Positions 1-12,300 of a DNA stretch of 64,000 bases are shown here, in pieces. Origin of the DNA: Plazaster borealis (Eukaryota > Echinodermata > Asteroidea > Forcipulatida > Labidiasteridae); the NCBI GenBank assembly GCA_021014325.1, contig CM037473.1:23116822-23180821 (forward strand), read 5' to 3'. Under the pieces are notes generated by a model. It did not search any database, was not told the DNA's origin, and was given only the letters and a program-made list of their open reading frames with translations. Each line of letters starts with the position of its first letter. Within the stretch, counting starts at the first letter, position 1. Both the position numbers and the translations under genes were made by a program.

Positions 1-923
1 TTTTTGTATAAATAATTAATTGTCTGGCAGTTGTCTGTTCCACCTACGCATCGTAATCTCAACTCTTGCATCTAAAGTTTTATATTTTTGGCGGAACCTT
101 TCCATCAAGGGACAAGGGAACGTGTATATGTAAACCCCCTTCAATCTTATTGACTGGCACGCTGTAATGGCACGCGTTGACTCGTGCGTCCTAAATTCGC
201 ATGTCTACGCTATTTTCCATACTGCCACGGCATACTGTGCCATTTGAATCATAAACCCAGGAACAGGTTTTATGGGGTATCAGAACGCCAAAGCAGACAA
301 TTTTTATACTCCCTCTGTGTTTTGTTGTCGCTATAAAAACCAGACCCAATTTACTTGCATTAAAAACAAAAAGATAGCAGACAATTTCATCTGAGAGGAT
401 CCCGTCTGTAACGTACGTGTGGGAACGCGGAGGGGGAGAAGCTGAGCCCCGCCTATCTGTATTGGCAACAATGCAGGCCACGCGGCCGCCCACATGTTGT
501 GAAACCAAGAAATCGTGGGACGGATAACTTTGGCCCTGTCCCCTTGGATTCAATACTGATTACTAAAACAACATTTCGCTGTATTCCTGTATAGGAATCA
601 TTAAGCAGCATGAGAAACGAAACCATATTTTGACGAGAGTGTGCAAGGTTCGTTGCGGAATACGCACGTATGCCCTGGGACTCCGTTATAATGGGTTTCA
701 GGGAAACGATATAGTAAAAAGGTTAGCTTAAAGGAAAACAATGATTAAGTAGGTCGGCTATAATTGGTCTCCCAGTGGGAAACAAATGACATGAAAATGA
801 CGTATACAGAATGAATAGACGGACAAACCCACCATAGTCTCCGCACGGACATTTATTTGGAGTAATCTGGTGATCTTTAATAAATGTATTTGTACATCAT
901 TGGTTTTTTTCAAAGAGTAATTT
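1..923. other. no gene seen
   Basis: AT-rich apart from 410-500. Searched for upstream T-box exons without success; the 120-codon minus frame at 191-553 shows no domain. Confidence 0.5.
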
Positions 924-1072
924 CAAGTGTGGTTTGCGGTGACACCATGTGCTTAGATCTCTTGTGAGTAGTGGTGGTTCTGAGAAAAACTGATGGTTTG
1001 ACAAAACCTTCTCAGAACCACCACTATACGTACAAGAGATTGATTACATGGTGTTACCGCAAACCTCACTTG
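924..1072. mobile_element. 149-bp palindromic element
   Basis: CAAGTGTGGTTTGCGGTGAC at the left returns as the near-exact inverse at the right; inner arms GTGGTGGTTCTGAGAA / TTCTCAGAACCACCAC. About 65-base arms around a 22-base loop. MITE-like, no coding. Confidence 0.7.
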
Positions 1073-1170
1073 ATTGTACCCCCACCATTCAAAGTTTCCA
1101 ACTCCTAGTTTTCAATAAACAAACTAAACAACCAACCTGTCAAAAAATCAAATCAGGTGATCCCGTTCCT

Positions 1171-1570
1171 GGTAGTACTCGTACTCGGTACGTACTCAAG
1201 TACTCGTACTCGAGTACTACCGAGAATTTGTAGTCGAGTACTACCGCGTACTTGTAGTCGAGTACCACCGAGTTCTTGTACTCGAGTACTACCGAGTTCT
1301 TGTATTCAAGTACTACCGAGTTCTTGTACTCGAGTACTGCCGAGTTCTTGTATTCAAGTACTACCGGGTACTTGTATTCGAGTAATATCGAGTTATTGTA
1401 CTCGAGTACTACCGAGTACTTGTACTCGAGTACTACCAAGTACTTTTAGTCGAGTACTACCGAGTACTTGTACTCGAGTATAGTATACCGAGTTCTTGTA
1501 TTCGAGTACTACCGAGTTCTTGTACTCGAGTACTACCGAGTACTACCGAGTACTTGTACTCGAAGTCCAT
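1171..1570. repeat. CGAGTACTACC/GAGTTCTTGTACT tandem repeat
   Basis: About 400 bases of 28-30-base units (CGAGTACTACCGAGTTCTTG plus TACT). Units contain GAGTACTC-type palindromes, so both strands read open for about 100 codons; these frames are repeat artefacts. Confidence 0.85.
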
Positions 1571-1580
1571 AATCGATACT

Positions 1581-2544
1581 CGACTGAAAAATACTCTCTA
1601 CTCGAAGTCAGTGAGCTTCAGATTGAAACTAATCATAAGTTATTTCCCCCGATAAGTCTTTGTAATAAGGATACAATCATAAAAATATGGCATAAAACAA
1701 TGTGGCGGCGTTAACTTTGTCATGAATATCTTTTAATCCTATATATTATCGCCTGTTTATCACACAAAAGTGAGATTTGCTAATCGATAATATGAAGCTT
1801 TGATTAAATGATCGTTTGAAAAATTAAGGATTTGGGTTAAATTCATTTCTGCCATTAAAGCAAATCTTTATTCTAACGGATGCAATGTACACCATGTAAT
1901 TCAAATTTTCCAAAAAATCACTGAATTTCGTAGAGAGCTAAATTAAATTACACTGGATGTTGGATTGATAAAAAGCTGGCATCAATGCAGTCAATCTGGG
2001 TTTACAAAGTAGTATGTCAGGGACTCCCTCGCGAAGACGGGGAGAAATTTGTCAGCTCCCAGTCGCTTTGCAGGCGTTTACAGTCTCACAAATGGCGCGA
2101 ACGGGCCCTCCAACACTGCCAAAATAATCACGTCGTTCATCATTGCAAAATGCCAGCCTGCCTTTCTATATCACACTGGAGATCCACACTGTGCTTGTGA
2201 CGAACTTTGATTCTTAAGCCGTATGGATTTTGTGCTTTGCTTTTGTTTGTTCGTCAACATCTGCTTGTCTCTCGCTCATTAACCTGTTTTCATCCGTGAA
2301 ATCTGCCATTGTTGTGGGCTGCTCCCATTGTTTCATAGCCCAGTTTACAATAGGGGTGTTTGGGAAACGTACAGACATATCGTGTAGAAATTAATAATGG
2401 TTGTCGGGGTGGGTGTGTGTGTGTGTATGTTTGTGGGTTACTCACTCGACCTTGATGTAGCATATTCTTCGTAGCAATGTCGATCATTGTCAGATCAGCC
2501 CTTGTGTAAAGAAAGTTCATCTGTTTCTACACAAAAGAATCATA
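1581..2544. other. no gene seen
   Basis: Upstream intron or flank of the T-box gene. A short GT run lies near 2410-2430. Confidence 0.45.
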
Positions 2545-2744
2545 CGGAGCTCTGGAAGTGCCATCCAACTTGATGTCGACATCCCGAGGAAAATTTTATC
2601 TGGAAGACGACATCCTACTTTCAAGATGTCGTCATCCCGAGATAAATTATTTCAGGCTGTTGTCATCTCACGTTAATGATGTGATCATCCTGCAGTAAAT
2701 TATCTCAGGATCTCAACATGTCGGATGGCACTTCGAGAGCTCCG
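2545..2744. mobile_element. 200-bp inverted-repeat element (TA target)
   Basis: Terminal repeats CGGAGCTCTGGAAGTGCCAT and its inverse (ATGGCACTTCGAGAGCTCCG) with one mismatch, each flanked by TA, as for Tc1/mariner-like MITEs. The interior consists of diverged GATGTCGACATCCCGAG-type units, alternating in orientation, that are the likely source of the 53-bp satellite at 3590. Confidence 0.75.
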
Positions 2745-3355
2745 TAGAATCCGCGTTTAGAATCCAGTACAGATATGATTTGTCCATTTCATTATGGCAC
2801 AATGTCAAACTATGCCGGTTATAAAGGATTTGCAAAGGACACTATGTATTCCAGACATGGCTTAGTTTTTAGGCTTGTTCGTGAAAGTAGATTAGCAGTA
2901 ACTTAAAAGGCTTTTTCACTACATGTTCAATTATAATGTCTTCACTAGAACTGATTTGTCATGAATGTTTTCTTTCTTTCTCAGAAGTGTATACTCTGTG
3001 TATATCGGAACATCTTAAACATAAATGAACTGCAGTCTTTAAATTGTGATCATTTTACTTTCTTTTTCAGATTTTTAAAAGCATATTTTTTCTCCGAAAT
3101 TGGATTGTTTGAGTAAAAGACACTCGTCCAAAATTAGTTTTTTAATCCGTTCTAAGTTCAAATTTACATTAACTCCCATCAAGGAGGTATATGCAGACAA
3201 AGCTAAAAAAAGTCACCCCAATTATTCTCTTTACTAAATAAAACAATCGCAAAATAAGGAATTAGTGAAAATGAACAGGAGATTGTAGTAATAGTGTCAT
3301 AATGTCTGGTACCCAACCTTTCACGGCCTTCTTATAACTGTGTTCTACCCAGCAG
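2745..3355. other. T-box intron sequence, nothing else seen
   Basis: AT-rich, ending in the acceptor CTACCCAGCAG at 3345-3355 for the first visible T-box exon. Confidence 0.5.
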
Positions 3356-6300
3356 ATTATTTTGAACTCCATGCACAAGTACCAGCCTCGGTTTCACATC
3401 GTCCAGGCCAATGATGTTTTCAGTCTCAGATGGAATTCCTTTGTGACGTTTGCTTTCCCGGAGACAACCTTCATTGCCGTTACTGCTTACCAAAACGAAA
3501 AGGTAACTATTTTGTTTGCACTCCTAAGGAGCTCTGGAAGTGCCATCCGACTTGCCAAGATTCTGATATAATTGTCGTCTATGGATGACGAGATCTTGAA
3601 AGTAGGATGATGACTTCACAGATAATTTATCTCAGGCTGCTGACATCTTGAAACTAGGATGTCGGCTTCCAGAAATAATTTATTTTACATGATGTCGACC
3701 ACTTAGAAATGGGATGTCTACTTGCTGAGATAATTGAACTCAGAATGATGACATCTTGACAGTAAGATGTCGACTTCCCGAGATCATTCATCCCAGTATG
3801 ACGACATCTTGAAAGTTTGATGTCAACTTCCCGAGATCATCCAAGTATAACGACATCTTGAAAGTTTGATGTCGACTTCCTGAGACCATTTATCCCAGTA
3901 TGAAGACATTTTGAAATTTTGATGTCGACTTCCTGAGATCATTCATCCCAGTATGAAGACATCTTGAAAGTTTGATGTCAACTTCTTGAGATGATTCATC
4001 CCGGTATAACATCTTCAAAGTTTGATGTCGACTTCCTGAGATCATTTATCCCAGTATAACGACGTCTTGAAACTTTAATGTCGACTTCCTGAGATCATTC
4101 ATCCCAGTATGAAGACATCTTGAAAGTGTGATGTCGACTTCCTGAGATCATTCATCCCAGTATGAAGACATCTTGAAAGTGTGATGTCGACTTCCTGAGA
4201 TCATTGATCCCCGTATGAAGACATTTCGAAATCTTGATGTCAACTTCCTGAGATCATTCATCCCAGTATGAAGACATCTTGAAAGTTTGATGTCGACTTC
4301 CTGAGATCATTCATCCCAGTATGAAGACATTTCGAAAGTTTGATGTCGACTTCCTGAGATCATTCATCCCAGTATGAAGACATTTCGAAATCTTGATGTC
4401 GACTTCCTGAGATCATTCATCCCAGTATGAAGACATTTCGAAAGTTTGATGTCGACTTCCTGAGACCATTTATCCCAGTATAACGACATCTTGAAATTTT
4501 AATGTCGACTTCCTGAGACCATTTATCCCAGTACGAAGACATTTCGAAATCTTGATGTCGACTTCCTGAGATCATTCATCCCAGTATGCAGACATCTTGA
4601 AAGTGTGATGTCGACTTCCTGAGATCATTCATCCCAGTATGAAGACATCTTGAAAGTGTGATGTCGACTTCCTGAGATCATTCATCCCAGTATGAAGACA
4701 TCTTGAAAGTGTGATGTCGACTTCCTGAGATCATTCATCCCAGTATGAAGACATCTTGAAAGTGTGATGTCGACTTCCTGAGATCATTCATCCCAGTATG
4801 AAGACATCTTGAAAGTGTGATGTCGACTTCCTGAGATCATTCATCCCAGTATGAAGACATCTTGAAAGTGTGATGTCGACTTCCTGAGATCATTCATCCC
4901 AGTATGAAGACATCTTGAAAGTGTGATGTCGACTTCCTGCGATCATTCATCCCAGTATGAAGACATCTTGAAAGTTTAATTTCGACTTCCTGAGATCATT
5001 GATCCCCGTATCAAGACATCTTAAAGTTTGATGTCGACTTCCTGAGATGATTTATCACAGTACGACGACATCTTGAAAGTTTGATGTCGACCTCATGAGA
5101 TCATTTATCGCATGAAGAACGACATCTCGAAACAAAAATGACAGAAAATAATTTGTTTCGGTAGTATGTCGACATCCTACCACTCGGTGGGGTTCGAACC
5201 CACGACCCACGACCCACGCATTCTCGGGTTCAAATCCCACCGGGTAGCTTGTGGACGTTTCCTCCCGCAGGACTCGGAATGCACTGAGCTGCAGTGCTTA
5301 TCACACATTGGTGTAAGCGTCAAAATCAAAAAAGCACTTCTTTATTCCCGAATTATTACTTCAATTTCATCAGACTTATTAAGCAACAAATTGCAGGAGA
5401 AAAAAAACACCTACATCACGTGACATTTTTTCGTTAAGCATTAGCCCCTTTGTGTGTTTTTATTTGTATGAATTATTATTATATTATAATTATTATTTTA
5501 TTATTATTATCACTTTTTTTGCAGCGTTTAAAGGGTCCCCATTACTTATTATAATTTCCATAGAATCTAGACGTCATAAAAATCAGGCGCGGATCCAGGG
5601 GGGGGCGTGGGGGGGGCACGCCCCCCCTTTTCATATAAAAAAAAAAAGAGGGAGAAAAGAAAAAAAGAGGGAGAGAGAGAGAAGGGGAGGGAGAAATGGG
5701 GCAACAAACTTCATTTATCATTTTGCTGCTTGGAATATTTTCACGCCCCCCCGTTTGGAAAATCCTGGATCCGCCCCTAAATGTAACCGGGTCAAACAAG
5801 AACCCTTTTCATCTTGGCCATAACTTGAAAAACAATTAAAGTTTATCAAATCTAACCGCAGTGAACGATATGCCTACAAATTAATGTTCATCTCTTCGTC
5901 ATACGCCAATAACATCAACACCAAAAACCGCATCCACCTCCATCGATTTTTTCCGGTTGTAACAAAATTAGAAATTATTCCTTTACTAAACTAGATCAAA
6001 CGTACATTAGGTCTACTTTTAATTAGTTTGCTCCAATCGTCAGACCATGCTGTGTTTTGTTCTGCTCTGGCCGGGGTAAAAGCTGGGGCTGGATACCAGC
6101 ACTGCAGTATAGGCCTGACATCATTTCCCTTTTATTCTGATCTGTGTGTCTCTGCGTGCGCTTTGCTGGAGCCCTTTATAAAAACTGAATGCGAATCACA
6201 GGTGGAATTTTTTGTACGCTGTGCCTGAATTAAAGCAATAGTTTGAGGTAGGTTTTTATACAGTGCGGGCATGCCTGCGTGTGTGCTGTATTACCCCAGC

Positions 6301-9300
6301 GGTAGTATCACCGCGTGCAGTTGGCTTTTGGGCCCGCCGGACCTTGAGTTCTCTTTTCCCCCCTCCGCTTTGTTCTAGTCCGTGGGGCCCCTCTCCACCG
6401 ATGTTGTAACAACTGAACAGGACAATCACGGGGTGGGCTGGGCCTTATTTGTGCAGCTTTGCGGTTCCCTGATTTTCTCCAGTCATCGAATTGGAGCTCC
6501 ATTCGATGCCAATCAGCGACTCATGATTGCTTTTTTCGGTCCAAGAGTCACGGCAGGCCAGCCAAGCGCGGCAAATGCTTCTGTTACGTTTTATCTGGTC
6601 ATCGGGACCACTCCCCTTGGTGACTCTGAGAAGTCCCTTAATGGAGGGACAACACAAGCTGTTACCTCCACTCAGCAACTTGAGCCCCTTGACCTTATAC
6701 AATGTTTAAAAAACAAACTACGATCGGTTGGTAAAAGGCCATTTCTTAAAGCAATCAGTTAAAGAAGCTTTTATTGGTTTGTGATTTTATATTTGATAGC
6801 TTTCCCAAAGCAGATTTGAAAATGGTTTTTATTTCACCAATGTTCGGATTGAAAATGTTGTCAAAGAAAACATTGAATGTCGGGAGAAACAATTCGCCTT
6901 TGCAGCTTAAAATACGCACCTCTATTGTCCATGGAAAACCACAAAAATGTTGGAGTTCAGGGTTAGAAATTTGATATTTGTCAAACCAATTATTGTAGCA
7001 TTTGGTTAAAAATTGCACGACATAAATTAAGGCGATAACCATGTTAATTTGATCCTTCGTCTATTACAGTCCATGTTCGTACCCGCAAGCAAAAGCCCCC
7101 ACTTTTAGTTACTATATAGACATAGGATACGCCATGGCTGCTGTCATCGAACAGCCATGGGAATTGGAGCCATCAATCCTCCACAAACTAATGCTATTTG
7201 ATGACATTGAAGCTATATTCCCGGTTCTTATTTTTCTTGACTATAACGCAAGTTGGCCGTTGCCGTTTTCCCCCCTCGACGAACGTATACACCATCATGG
7301 TGGTCTCACGGGGCACAGGGCTGCGCTGCAGCGCACGGCCGTCCGGGGAAATAGCATCAGTTACTCGCCTGAAGGGCCGGGCGTTGCACGGTGGCTTCGA
7401 CATGTCCTCGTTCACGGCACGCTGGGTCTTTAGTTTGCGGTCAGCGCTCGTTGAAATGAGCAAATTCCCGTAGCTATGGTTTATTTGGAATTGAGCTTGT
7501 TACCGCTGGGGCCCCACAGTCACGCAACCAGGAGGAGCAACTTTTATTTACAGAAGTTCGAAATAAAAAATAACAAAAATTAAAATAAACAAAATGAAGA
7601 TGCCGTGAAAATATTAAACAAGCTTCCCTAAAAATTCAAATTTCCTGTAATTTTGTTTAAAAGAAACTAATACAATTGCAGCAGCAATATAACAACTGTA
7701 TCTATCTCACACTGCTGATCAGTCATTCAATTTTGATTTAATTTTGTTGTTGTTGACATTAAATGACTACATTTTTAGACTTGCCCTCCTCAAGGGGTTA
7801 TCCATCTTATCTCCTCTTGTCTTAGTCTCCCCTTACCTTAACCCCTCATCTTGTCTATATTTCTCCCCTCCATCCACGAGGTAGTCATGCATCACTGACC
7901 GCATCTTCCCTAAGTTATGAATATTGATGATTCTTAATTGAGATCCGATAATCCCTCAAGAGCAGGAAAGGCTGCCCGTTCGCCAGCAGTCCCCACCGGC
8001 CATGATATCCAGACCCAAAACCACGGTGAACCACGGCACGAACTCTAGGGGTATATCACTCACTCAAAATAATATTTGCTTGCTCGGCTTTATTTATTTT
8101 GTGTTGCTCTTCTGTACCGTGTGGGTTTTACTCTATAATGGGTCATAATTCTGCTAACAGAGCGCTCTACTTTTTAATTTTTATGATTTCCGTAAACAAC
8201 AAGGAGTTTTGACAAGTAAACTCTAGGGGTATATCACTCACTCACAATAATATTTGCTCGCTCGCCTTTATTTTGTTATATCTTTTTTGGTTGTCTTTTG
8301 TATTGTACCGCGTGGGTTTAACTCCTTTCAATTAAACTCTAACGGGTCATAATCAGAGAGCGATCAACTCATCTGAATGGCTAATTGCAATTTCCGTGAT
8401 CGCTCGCTCTGCATCCCTATGTCTTAAAAATGATTTAAAAACCAGAGTTACAATTCCAAGCTCATTTTACTTATACATTTAGGATGAGTTTTTGTTTTTA
8501 TTTTATATTAATTTATGATTTCAGAACACAAAAAGGAGTTTTTGAAAAGTTAGGGGATCCTATTTTGATTCGTAACTTTTGATTTAATTTGTATTTTACA
8601 ATATTTTTCAAATTCTGCTAAGAATATTTCGACTTCTTCTACGTAACTCTTTGTCACTTTACGTCAGTTGGAATTCAACCAAATTTATTTTTTTTGAGCC
8701 AAAATGCAGTCACAATGTTATTATCATATTATTCCCCGAAAGCAAGTTTACAAAATGCAAGTCTAAGTTTAAACAGCCATTTACCATTTCCATAGCACGT
8801 GTCTTCAACATCAGGGAAAATCATATGTTGTGATTCACGTGGTTATTTGAATCAAACATCAATTTCCGAAAGTGTTCAACAGAGGGCGGTTTCCTTTCTT
8901 ACGTCATTAATTAATTATTTTTTATAACATTAACATATAACGTAAAAGAGTTGGACATTTCTTGTCTTAATGGGACCGGCAACCATCGTTTCCCTTCCTA
9001 TGTTGCGATTTTCGACCGTGTCCAAAAGGACAATTACAGCCAACATGTCTGTTGGCCATAACTCAGTTCGGACGGGGTTAAGTACCAAAAGTGGCAGATA
9101 ACCTGGAACAACATGATATTAAGAATAAGTTTTGAATTCTTCATGTGTATATAATGGACCGAACAAAATGTCAACGGCATCTCTAAAAACCTTCATGTTT
9201 TGTACTTTATCTACAGATCACCCAGTTGAAGATTGATCATAACCCATTCGCCAAGGGCTTCCGAGACAACGGGATGGCAAGAAAGTAAGTTCCGCTTCTA

Positions 9301-12300
9301 AAATCCGAATACAAGTATTTACAAATGCATCGCTTTAATTAATAATGAATTTATAATTTAATTTCAAACTTAAGAACGTAGCTTTATTATTCACTATAAA
9401 ACAAATACAGTCAGCCATAACGCAGTGTTGTATGCTTGGAGTAGAGAATTGCCAAAAAGCGAAAGCTTCAATATTCAACTATAGCCAGTATATTATTAGA
9501 ATGCACTCTAGGAACCTTCGGGTCAGCAATTTCTGAGTCAGGCTGACCCAGAAACTGGTTTAACAAGATTCTGACTCGGTTCATGCGTTAGCTTCGAGTC
9601 AGTTTGCCACAGATTCCAGGTCATATTGACTAGAAATGCTGCAACCCGGAATCCGGGTTAATTCTGACCCGGTAGTTTTTAGAGTGTGGATATTGAAGCA
9701 AAAATGTTTCACATTAATAATGTACCAAGCCTTTCTTATTACATGACTGCTATACTATAGACCATGTGACTTGTGACATCACACATTCGGACTCACTGCA
9801 TGCACGGTGTACACAGCTCAATGGAAGAACACATTCAATCTTTTATTTTATGGAGATTGAACTGTCTGAATATTATCAACTTTTGGTATGAAAAAAAAAT
9901 AGGCACATCTCAAAGCTTGTTCAGCTGTTATTAAACTCTTGAAGTTATGTGAAAATTATCACACAAATATAAAATTTCCTATTATGACCACTGTAGTATC
10001 TTGCCTGCCAGAAGGCCATGGATCGTACAAGGCCACTCTTAGTACAAACAAGGGTTATACGTGGTCAATAGACCGTAGTCATTTGTAAAATGTCATGTCA
10101 CTTCGTTAATTATTCATTGATATTTTGCATTTGCTTTAATGGCAACTAACCACAGTGATGTAACGATAATTATTACAAACAATCAAAAATAAAAGCTTCT
10201 TTTGGGAACGAGGCAATCACTAAGGAGACTTTTTGAGGCGTGGGTGGCAGCAGACTTCATTACAAATTCAAGCCAATGTGTAAAGTCGGCAATATTTTAT
10301 TATGGGAGTTGACGGATTGTTTTATATTTACACAGGGGGTCGAGGTTAGCTTTGAAGAGAACGACGTCAACGAAAATAGAAGATCTCGATGACAAACGAG
10401 GTAAGAAAGATTAGATACAAGCTCTTAAAGGGCGAGTATGGCAGAATTCGGTTTGAGTTTATCTTCCATATAACTTCAATGGCCATTTCGAGGCTCGACA
10501 ATCACAGGGTTTGACTCCGTTAACTTGGAGATAATTGCTACTTGTTTGTGTGTTTTGTATATCGAGTGCTCGGATGATGGGTGTTTACTTGTTTTCCAAT
10601 TTTGTATTTCTATTTTATAGTTATTCACATTTTCTGGGGCAGATAACAAGTACAATAATGCACATTTGCTAAAAACATTAAAAGATACACCAAGAGCAGT
10701 TAAAATACAGAGGAAGGAAAGAGAACAAGCTGGAGCCCGGAGGATTGCTTAAAAGAAGCAAATTTCCTGTCCAGAGGCTCTCCTCTCCAGCTGGTCTTAA
10801 CAAAGAACAAAAATAAATTGAAGAAAAAAGCATTTATAATTGCTCTTGGTGTATCTTTAATTTTCATTTTCAATGTGCATTATTGTACTTTGTATCTGCC
10901 CGAGAAATGTGAACATATATAAAATAGAAATACAAGATTGGAAAACAAGTAAACAACCATCATCCGAGCAACCGATATACAAACAAGATCATTCAAGATT
11001 GATTAAAACATTAATGATAAAAACCTTTAAAAAGGATGATTATAATGAAGTACATTGACCAAAACATAGAAAAAAAGTGAGTTTAAAATAAATTAAAAAG
11101 TAAAGGAATAAGAAAGAATAGGTTTTCGGCTGTTAGCCTTACACCTAAATATATACTGAGATTGATTATAATGCAAAGGCTAAAAAGCTTGAGTAATTGG
11201 TGGTTTGAAGTAAAGAACCTCTTTTAGCTTTTCATAGGAGAGGGGCCCCTATTTTGATAGCAACCTGAACTTGAATTAAGAAAAAAGACACCCTCATTTG
11301 CATATTGATCACTGCTCTGTTAACGAAAGACAAGATGGCGGGCCTTACATGAGAACCAGACTACACCGAGACACAAATCAGACAGCAGGGGAAAAAGAAC
11401 ATAATTATTTTATCTGAAAAGAATAGGTTAATCATGACCATGTACGTATCGTTACTTTATCATTGCTCGAGCTTGACTCATCGCATTTATAATTCTTACT
11501 CATTCTTCAAAAGTGACAAATTGCACTACCTCCAGGGCTTGACATCTGAACAATTGGTTCTGCATAAAATTCTTCAAACGAATCTTGAACCCTTCTTATA
11601 CATGTGATTTCCCCCACTCAAGACCCCCAAAGTATGGAATGTATAAAAAACGCTGGCTGTTATCCGATCTTTTCAGACTTAATTGCCCACATTAGAAATT
11701 CAGCGGCTTCTTCAATGCTGAAAGATTGTATTAATGGCACCCTCTATCTATATGAATATGCTATAACTCTTTTGAGTCAAGTGCAGCCAAGCTGTACCTT
11801 CAAACCAGCCAAGCGGCAAAAATGCAATCTTCGTCCATGTTGGGAGTTAGCGCTGGCAAGGCTGAGCGATATTTCATGTGTTTTTACCCCCAAAGACAGA
11901 CAGGGTAAAAAAGAAGAAGAACAGTCTAACGCTGTATCCACAGTGCGGCTGAGTTACTTCGCTGCGGCCGGATCGCATCTAAATTTCATAGAATATTAAA
12001 TGAGATATCAAAATTTTATCAGTGTCAGGTGTGCCCACTCGTCGCTGCAGTAATTTCATCAGTTAACCGCTTCTATCTTCCCGTGGCCTGGTGAGAAATT
12101 CAAAGCGCCGGGGCGAAAAGAAACAAGCGGAGACCCTTCTATTAAACTGACGGCGAAGAAAACCATGTTCCGTCAAACGGCAGGCTCCATTTCTAACGCG
12201 CGACGAGTTGCCATTTCGCATGTTGTGTCAGTACGGGGGGCCAATCAGCGATGAAGCGAGCGTGAGGAAGCGTGGAGTAGGACGAGGGGGAGATGGGGGG

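Noticed and set aside
1985..2200. Possible upstream T-box exon
   Set aside because: No T-box motif in any frame and no suitable splice sites in phase 0.
3590..5130. Regular array of about 53-bp units, considered as CRISPR
   Set aside because: Units are contiguous without unique spacers, in a eukaryotic intron; it is a satellite.
6382..6762. 126-codon plus-strand frame in a T-box intron
   Set aside because: No family resemblance and a competing minus frame; more likely GC-rich non-coding DNA.
7134..7463. Overlapping open frames on both strands in a GC-rich patch
   Set aside because: All frames look random in composition; none matches a protein I know.
11604..11999. 131-codon plus-strand frame
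   Set aside because: No recognisable domain, no splice context, in the last T-box intron; likely chance.
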